From Marinobacter sp. HL-58 (GTDB lineage: Bacteria > Pseudomonadota > Gammaproteobacteria > Pseudomonadales > Oleiphilaceae): a stretch of 64,000 bases of DNA. The number at the start of each line of letters is the position of its first letter. Position 1 is the first letter of the stretch. A program made the translations under genes and the position numbers. Under the pieces are notes generated by a model. The model saw only the letters and a program-made list of their open reading frames with translations, was not told where the DNA came from and did no database searches. The stretch spans positions 291,844 to 355,843 of the forward strand of contig NZ_LIHP01000021.1 in NCBI RefSeq assembly GCF_001314605.1, written 5' to 3'. Shown here piece after piece: positions 61,521 through 64,000 of the stretch.

Positions 61521-62504
61521 TCACGCATCCAGCGGACTGCTGATCCCCCGCTCATGGGTGCCCACCACATGGGTGTAGATCTGTGTGGTGGAAATGTCGT
61601 TGTGCCCCAGCAACTCCTGAATACTGCGAATATCGGTGCCGCGCTTCAAAAGGTTGGTGGCAAAACTGTGGCGAAAGGTGTGGCAGCTGGCTTTCTTGCG
61701 GATACCGGTGGCGCGAATGGCGTCGTTCACCGCACGGCGAACCTGCTGCTCACCAATGTGATGGCGGCGACGAATGCCCGAGCGCGGATCAACCGACAGC
61801 CGCAGTGCCGGAAACACATATTGCCAAGCGGGACTGCGGGCCGCACCGGGGTACTTTTTGTTCAATGCCTGGGGCATGTAAACCTCACCGAAGCCGTCCT
61901 CCAGGTCTTGTTGGTGAATCGCGAGAGCGTACTCCACCTGGTTTTTCAGGCTCTCACAAATGGAGGCGGGCAAGATCGTGCGTCGCCACTTGTCGCCCTT
62001 GGTTTCACGCACAAACAGGCAGGGTTCAGCAAAATCCACATCCTGAACCCGCAAACGCGCGGCCTCCATAACCCGCAAACCAGAGCCGTACATCAGGCTG
62101 GCGACCAGCCGATTGGTGCCCTGCATATTCGATAGAACAGACATGGCTTCCTCATGACTGAAAACCGTCGGCAGCTTGCGGCCCCGGGAGGTATTGATGA
62201 ACTGAAGCTCGCCCAGCTCTCTGCCGAGAAACTGGTGATACATGAAAACCACCGCATTCAGCGCTGTTTTCTGCGTGTTCACCGCCACGTTGCGGTTATT
62301 CGCCAGATGGCTCAGCCAGGCGTTTACCTCTTCCGCCCCCATGGATTCCGGATGACGTTTGTCGTGGAACCGAATAAATTCACGCACCCAGTTGCAGTAG
62401 GTTTTCTCGGTGCGATAGGCCAGGTGCCGGGCGCGAATGAATGCGCGGAAGCGGTCCATAAAGCGAGTCGGGATAGCTGGCAGTGGGACTGGAATGTCAT
62501 CCAT
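61521..62504 (-). CDS. intI: Integron integrase (IntI, tyrosine recombinase)
   Basis: This 327-residue tyrosine recombinase has the catalytic set R144 (SGLRVMEA), K171 (TKGDKWRR), H275 and R278 (CHTFRH), H301 (LLGHNDI) and the nucleophile Y310 (QIYTHV). The integron-specific insert between the two catalytic boxes is present (residues ~214-250: ALNKKYPGAARSPAWQYVFP, then DPRSGIRRRHHIG), which separates IntI from ordinary phage or XerCD recombinases. The length is close to IntI1 (337). It is transcribed away from the cassettes, the standard arrangement, and a LexA-type box lies 22 bases upstream. AGGA precedes the ATG. It appears intact, so the integron is probably active. Confidence 0.96.
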   Translation of the reverse strand: MDDIPVPLPAIPTRFMDRFRAFIRARHLAYRTEKTYCNWVREFIRFHDKRHPESMGAEEVNAWLSHLANNRNVAVNTQKTALNAVVFMYHQFLGRELGELQFINTSRGRKLPTVFSHEEAMSVLSNMQGTNRLVASLMYGSGLRVMEAARLRVQDVDFAEPCLFVRETKGDKWRRTILPASICESLKNQVEYALAIHQQDLEDGFGEVYMPQALNKKYPGAARSPAWQYVFPALRLSVDPRSGIRRRHHIGEQQVRRAVNDAIRATGIRKKASCHTFRHSFATNLLKRGTDIRSIQELLGHNDISTTQIYTHVVGTHERGISSPLDA

Positions 62505-62525
62505 GAATACAAGTCCTGTTTAGTG

Positions 62526-62541
62526 CTGTATATCCGTACAG
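62526..62541. promoter_or_regulatory. LexA (SOS) box before intI
   Basis: CTGTATATCCGTACAG fits the gammaproteobacterial LexA consensus CTGT-N8-ACAG at every fixed position. It lies in the intI promoter region, where LexA repression of integrases has been shown in other integrons. It implies cassette shuffling is induced by DNA damage. Confidence 0.85.
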
Positions 62542-62766
62542 TTTATGTGGGGCTTATGGCATTGGCAACTGGAAAAATGATCATTGCGACCATGAACTGG
62601 GTGAGTTTGTAGAAAACCGTAAATGTTCTATAAATATCAGTTGGATGGAAGGGTGGTCGAAAAAGTGGATAGTGGTCTTTGTGATCATTTTTGTTTGGGA
62701 TGGCTGTCAGGAACACGGCCAGAACTTATTGACCTGACGGGATTTTCTACATAGTTTTGGGGAACT

Positions 62767-62773
62767 GTTGAAT
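62767..62773 (+). other. Candidate attI core (recombination point)
   Basis: GTTGAAT fits the integron core GTTRRRY and is the only such match in the right orientation just before the first cassette gene. The crossover would fall after the G at 62767. The 338-bp stretch 62505-62842 contains no gene: the LexA box, the intI promoter, the attI region and presumably the cassette promoter. The attI limits and accessory IntI sites cannot be set by eye. Confidence 0.55.
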
Positions 62774-62842
62774 TGAAATATGAGTCGTGGGAAAAGTGAT
62801 CATTCAGACTCATATACAAATGTTAGTCATTTAGGAGGTATC

Positions 62843-63775
62843 GTGGCTATAGAGTCACCACTTTTTCAAAGCGCCATGGAATTGCTTGGACATTCCATTT
62901 CCCACTATAACGGGAATAAAGAACTAGATAGAAAGCTTGTGATACTTCATTTAGCGAACGCAGTGGAGTTGATACTTAAAGATCTAGTCCTAGATGCAGG
63001 GAAATCCATCTACAAAAATCCTAAAGAAACGATCACTATCCAAGGTTGCTTGAGTGCACTGGAGGACGCTAAAGTTGATCTTCCGTACTTGAACAAAATT
63101 GAATTGTTGATAGATGAAAGAAACGCTCTACAGCATAGGTTCGGCTCTCCAAATGAGCTTACAGCAATATTTTATATGAATATTGCTAAAGAATTTTTCA
63201 AATCGGTTTTGCGCAAACATTACGGCCAAGACTATGATGAGTTGTTATCTCAATTTGCGGATGAAACAGATCTTGTAGCATTTAGGCTAGGAGAGCCTGG
63301 TAATGACAAAGAACTTGAAAAATTGCAAGAGTTGGCAAAATTGCATCCACTTGGGGCATTGCTTTCTGCTTGGACATACTTTGAAAAGTATCTGGATGAA
63401 TTTATAAATGGGCTTGACTTAAAAGTTAGAAACCACCGTCCGTTTGCAATGGTTCTAGCCTCTGGAAACACGAGGCACTACGGTATTGATATCCCCAAAG
63501 AGCTCAGCAATAAAATTAACGAGATGCGCAAAATTAGGAATATGTCAGCCCATGGAAAAGCTGAGCCAACTTTTGGTCAAGTTAAGGAGACCATTGATAC
63601 TATTGAATCACTTGAAAAATACCTTAACTCCTTAGATCCCGCCGAGGTCAAAGCACGTTCAGAAAAAGAACAGAAGTTACACTGGGAAAGAATGAGAGAT
63701 GCAGATGAGATGGGTGAGCTGCTTAGAATGAAAGCAATTGCAGAAGCCGAAGCTGAAGAGATGAAAAATGACTAA
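62843..63775 (+). CDS. Cassette protein with two HEPN-like R-x4-H motifs
   Basis: This protein is not a recognised named family. It has 310 residues from the GTG at 62843, which has a perfect AGGAGG 4 bases upstream; an ATG at 62780 (331 residues) has no ribosome site. Two helical halves each end in an R-N-x3-H motif: ERNALQHRFG (Arg93, His98) and RKIRNMSAHGK (Arg232, His237), the pattern of HEPN domains. The first half (AVELILKDLVLDAGK before it) looks like stand-alone HEPN proteins and the second resembles DUF4145-type HEPN domains. HEPN proteins are often RNases in toxin-antitoxin, abortive-infection or other defence systems. The C-terminus is a charged helix. The gene is AT-rich compared with the chromosome and ends inside attC, so it is a mobile gene cassette. 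Nuclease activity is inference. Confidence 0.8.
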   Translation: MAIESPLFQSAMELLGHSISHYNGNKELDRKLVILHLANAVELILKDLVLDAGKSIYKNPKETITIQGCLSALEDAKVDLPYLNKIELLIDERNALQHRFGSPNELTAIFYMNIAKEFFKSVLRKHYGQDYDELLSQFADETDLVAFRLGEPGNDKELEKLQELAKLHPLGALLSAWTYFEKYLDEFINGLDLKVRNHRPFAMVLASGNTRHYGIDIPKELSNKINEMRKIRNMSAHGKAEPTFGQVKETIDTIESLEKYLNSLDPAEVKARSEKEQKLHWERMRDADEMGELLRMKAIAEAEAEEMKND

Positions 63776-63847
63776 CAATGCCAGTCAGAGGGACCAAAAA
63801 ACCGTCGCTGCGCTATGGTTTTTCGGCCCCTGCTGGCGACGTTAGCA
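63770..63847 (+). repeat. Integron attC site of the first cassette
   Basis: The outer arms CTAAC..TGCCAG (63772-63784) and CTGGCGACGTTAG (63833-63845) pair as R''/L'' and L'/R', with unpaired bases between the boxes. The inner stem GGGACCAAAAAACC pairs with GGTTTTTCGGCCCC around a loop GTCGCTGCGCTAT. Crossover would fall in G/TTAGC at 63841. At ~77 bp it has the structure typical of chromosomal-integron attC sites. The TAA stop of the cassette gene lies in its left core. Confidence 0.92.
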
Positions 63848-63849
63848 CC

Positions 63850-64000
63850 TCAGGTCCGACGGCTGTCGTTCACGTCGTCCGCAAGCCAAGCCTTGATCAG
63901 TGATTGATAGGGCATGTCCCGCTTGTTGGCTTCGATTTTGATCCGATCAAGCAAGGTTTCCGGCAACCGGAGTGAGATCGTCTTGGTTGAGGGTTTCAGC
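63850..64000 (-). CDS. Ribbon-helix-helix (CopG/BrnA-like) antitoxin, 5' part cut by window edge
   Basis: Reading leftwards from the window edge, 49 codons stay open to a TGA at 63850-63852. The peptide contains TKTISLRLPETLLDRIKIEA and KRDMPYQSLIKAWL, the strand-helix-helix pattern of CopG-type antitoxins, and its MPYQSLIK part is typical of those paired with BrnT-like toxins. The toxin would then lie upstream, beyond the right edge. The gene is in the second cassette, transcribed against the array, and its stop is only 3 bases from the attC of the first cassette. Toxin-antitoxin cassettes with their own promoters are common in chromosomal integrons. Confidence 0.78.
   Translation of the reverse strand, partial: LKPSTKTISLRLPETLLDRIKIEANKRDMPYQSLIKAWLADDVNDSRRT

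Overview
The window looks like chromosome of a marine gammaproteobacterium, most likely a Marinobacter-type hydrocarbon or fatty-acid degrader. This rests on protein style and gene content (many acyl-CoA dehydrogenases, a TRAP transporter, a late cobalamin pathway), not on a marker gene; no rRNA or tRNA was found. Most of it is GC-rich. The last ~1.4 kb (an integron) is visibly more AT-rich.

Region 1 (1-7.1 kb, all minus strand): the end of a small secreted protein, an XRE-type regulator, and a signalling operon of an HBM-type chemoreceptor, a double-domain KaiC-like ATPase and a GGDEF-EAL protein, joined by overlapping stops and starts.

Region 2 (7.1-38.5 kb): a large catabolic block. It holds a TRAP transporter (dctPQM), two AMP-forming acyl-CoA ligases, acyl-CoA dehydrogenases of several subfamilies including a glutaryl-CoA dehydrogenase, a MaoC hydratase, short-chain dehydrogenases, a PaaI thioesterase, an ACAD10/11-type phosphotransferase, a SurE phosphatase, a class II aldolase, two thiolases, a FadB-like bifunctional enzyme, and an alcohol plus aldehyde dehydrogenase pair. 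An IclR regulator, a ghrA-like reductase and an unrecognised permease sit in the middle. A shared pseudopalindrome, TTTCGC-NNN-GCAGAA or close to it, lies upstream of dctP, the thiolase operon and ghrA/iclR, with a half-conserved copy before the fadB-like gene. This suggests one IclR regulon for uptake and CoA-dependent breakdown of an unidentified organic acid or alcohol.

Region 3 (38.5-42.6 kb): a periplasmic MsrA-MsrB fusion divergent from a QsdR-type regulator, then a DnaQ-like exonuclease and a cNMP/CBS/DUF294 protein.

Region 4 (42.7-61.4 kb): cobalamin uptake and late synthesis. Genes are cobU/cobP, an alpha-ribazole phosphatase, cobT, cbiB and a threonine-phosphate decarboxylase; then a cobalamin riboswitch followed by btuB, a CobN homologue with a signal peptide, btuF, btuC and btuD; then cobB, cobO, cobQ, bluB and cobS. 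No corrin-ring methyltransferase, CobS or CobT chelatase partner is present in the window.

Region 5 (61.5-64 kb): the start of a chromosomal integron. A SOS-type LexA box precedes a divergent integron integrase, followed by a candidate attI core, a first cassette encoding a protein with two HEPN-like R-x4-H motifs, a clear attC site, and a reverse-oriented ribbon-helix-helix antitoxin that runs off the right edge.

Three families of intergenic palindromic repeats are scattered over 14-60 kb. The most striking (family A, six copies of about 108-111 bp) keeps a common centre of about 50 bp but has ~28-bp arms that differ between copies while staying complementary within each copy.
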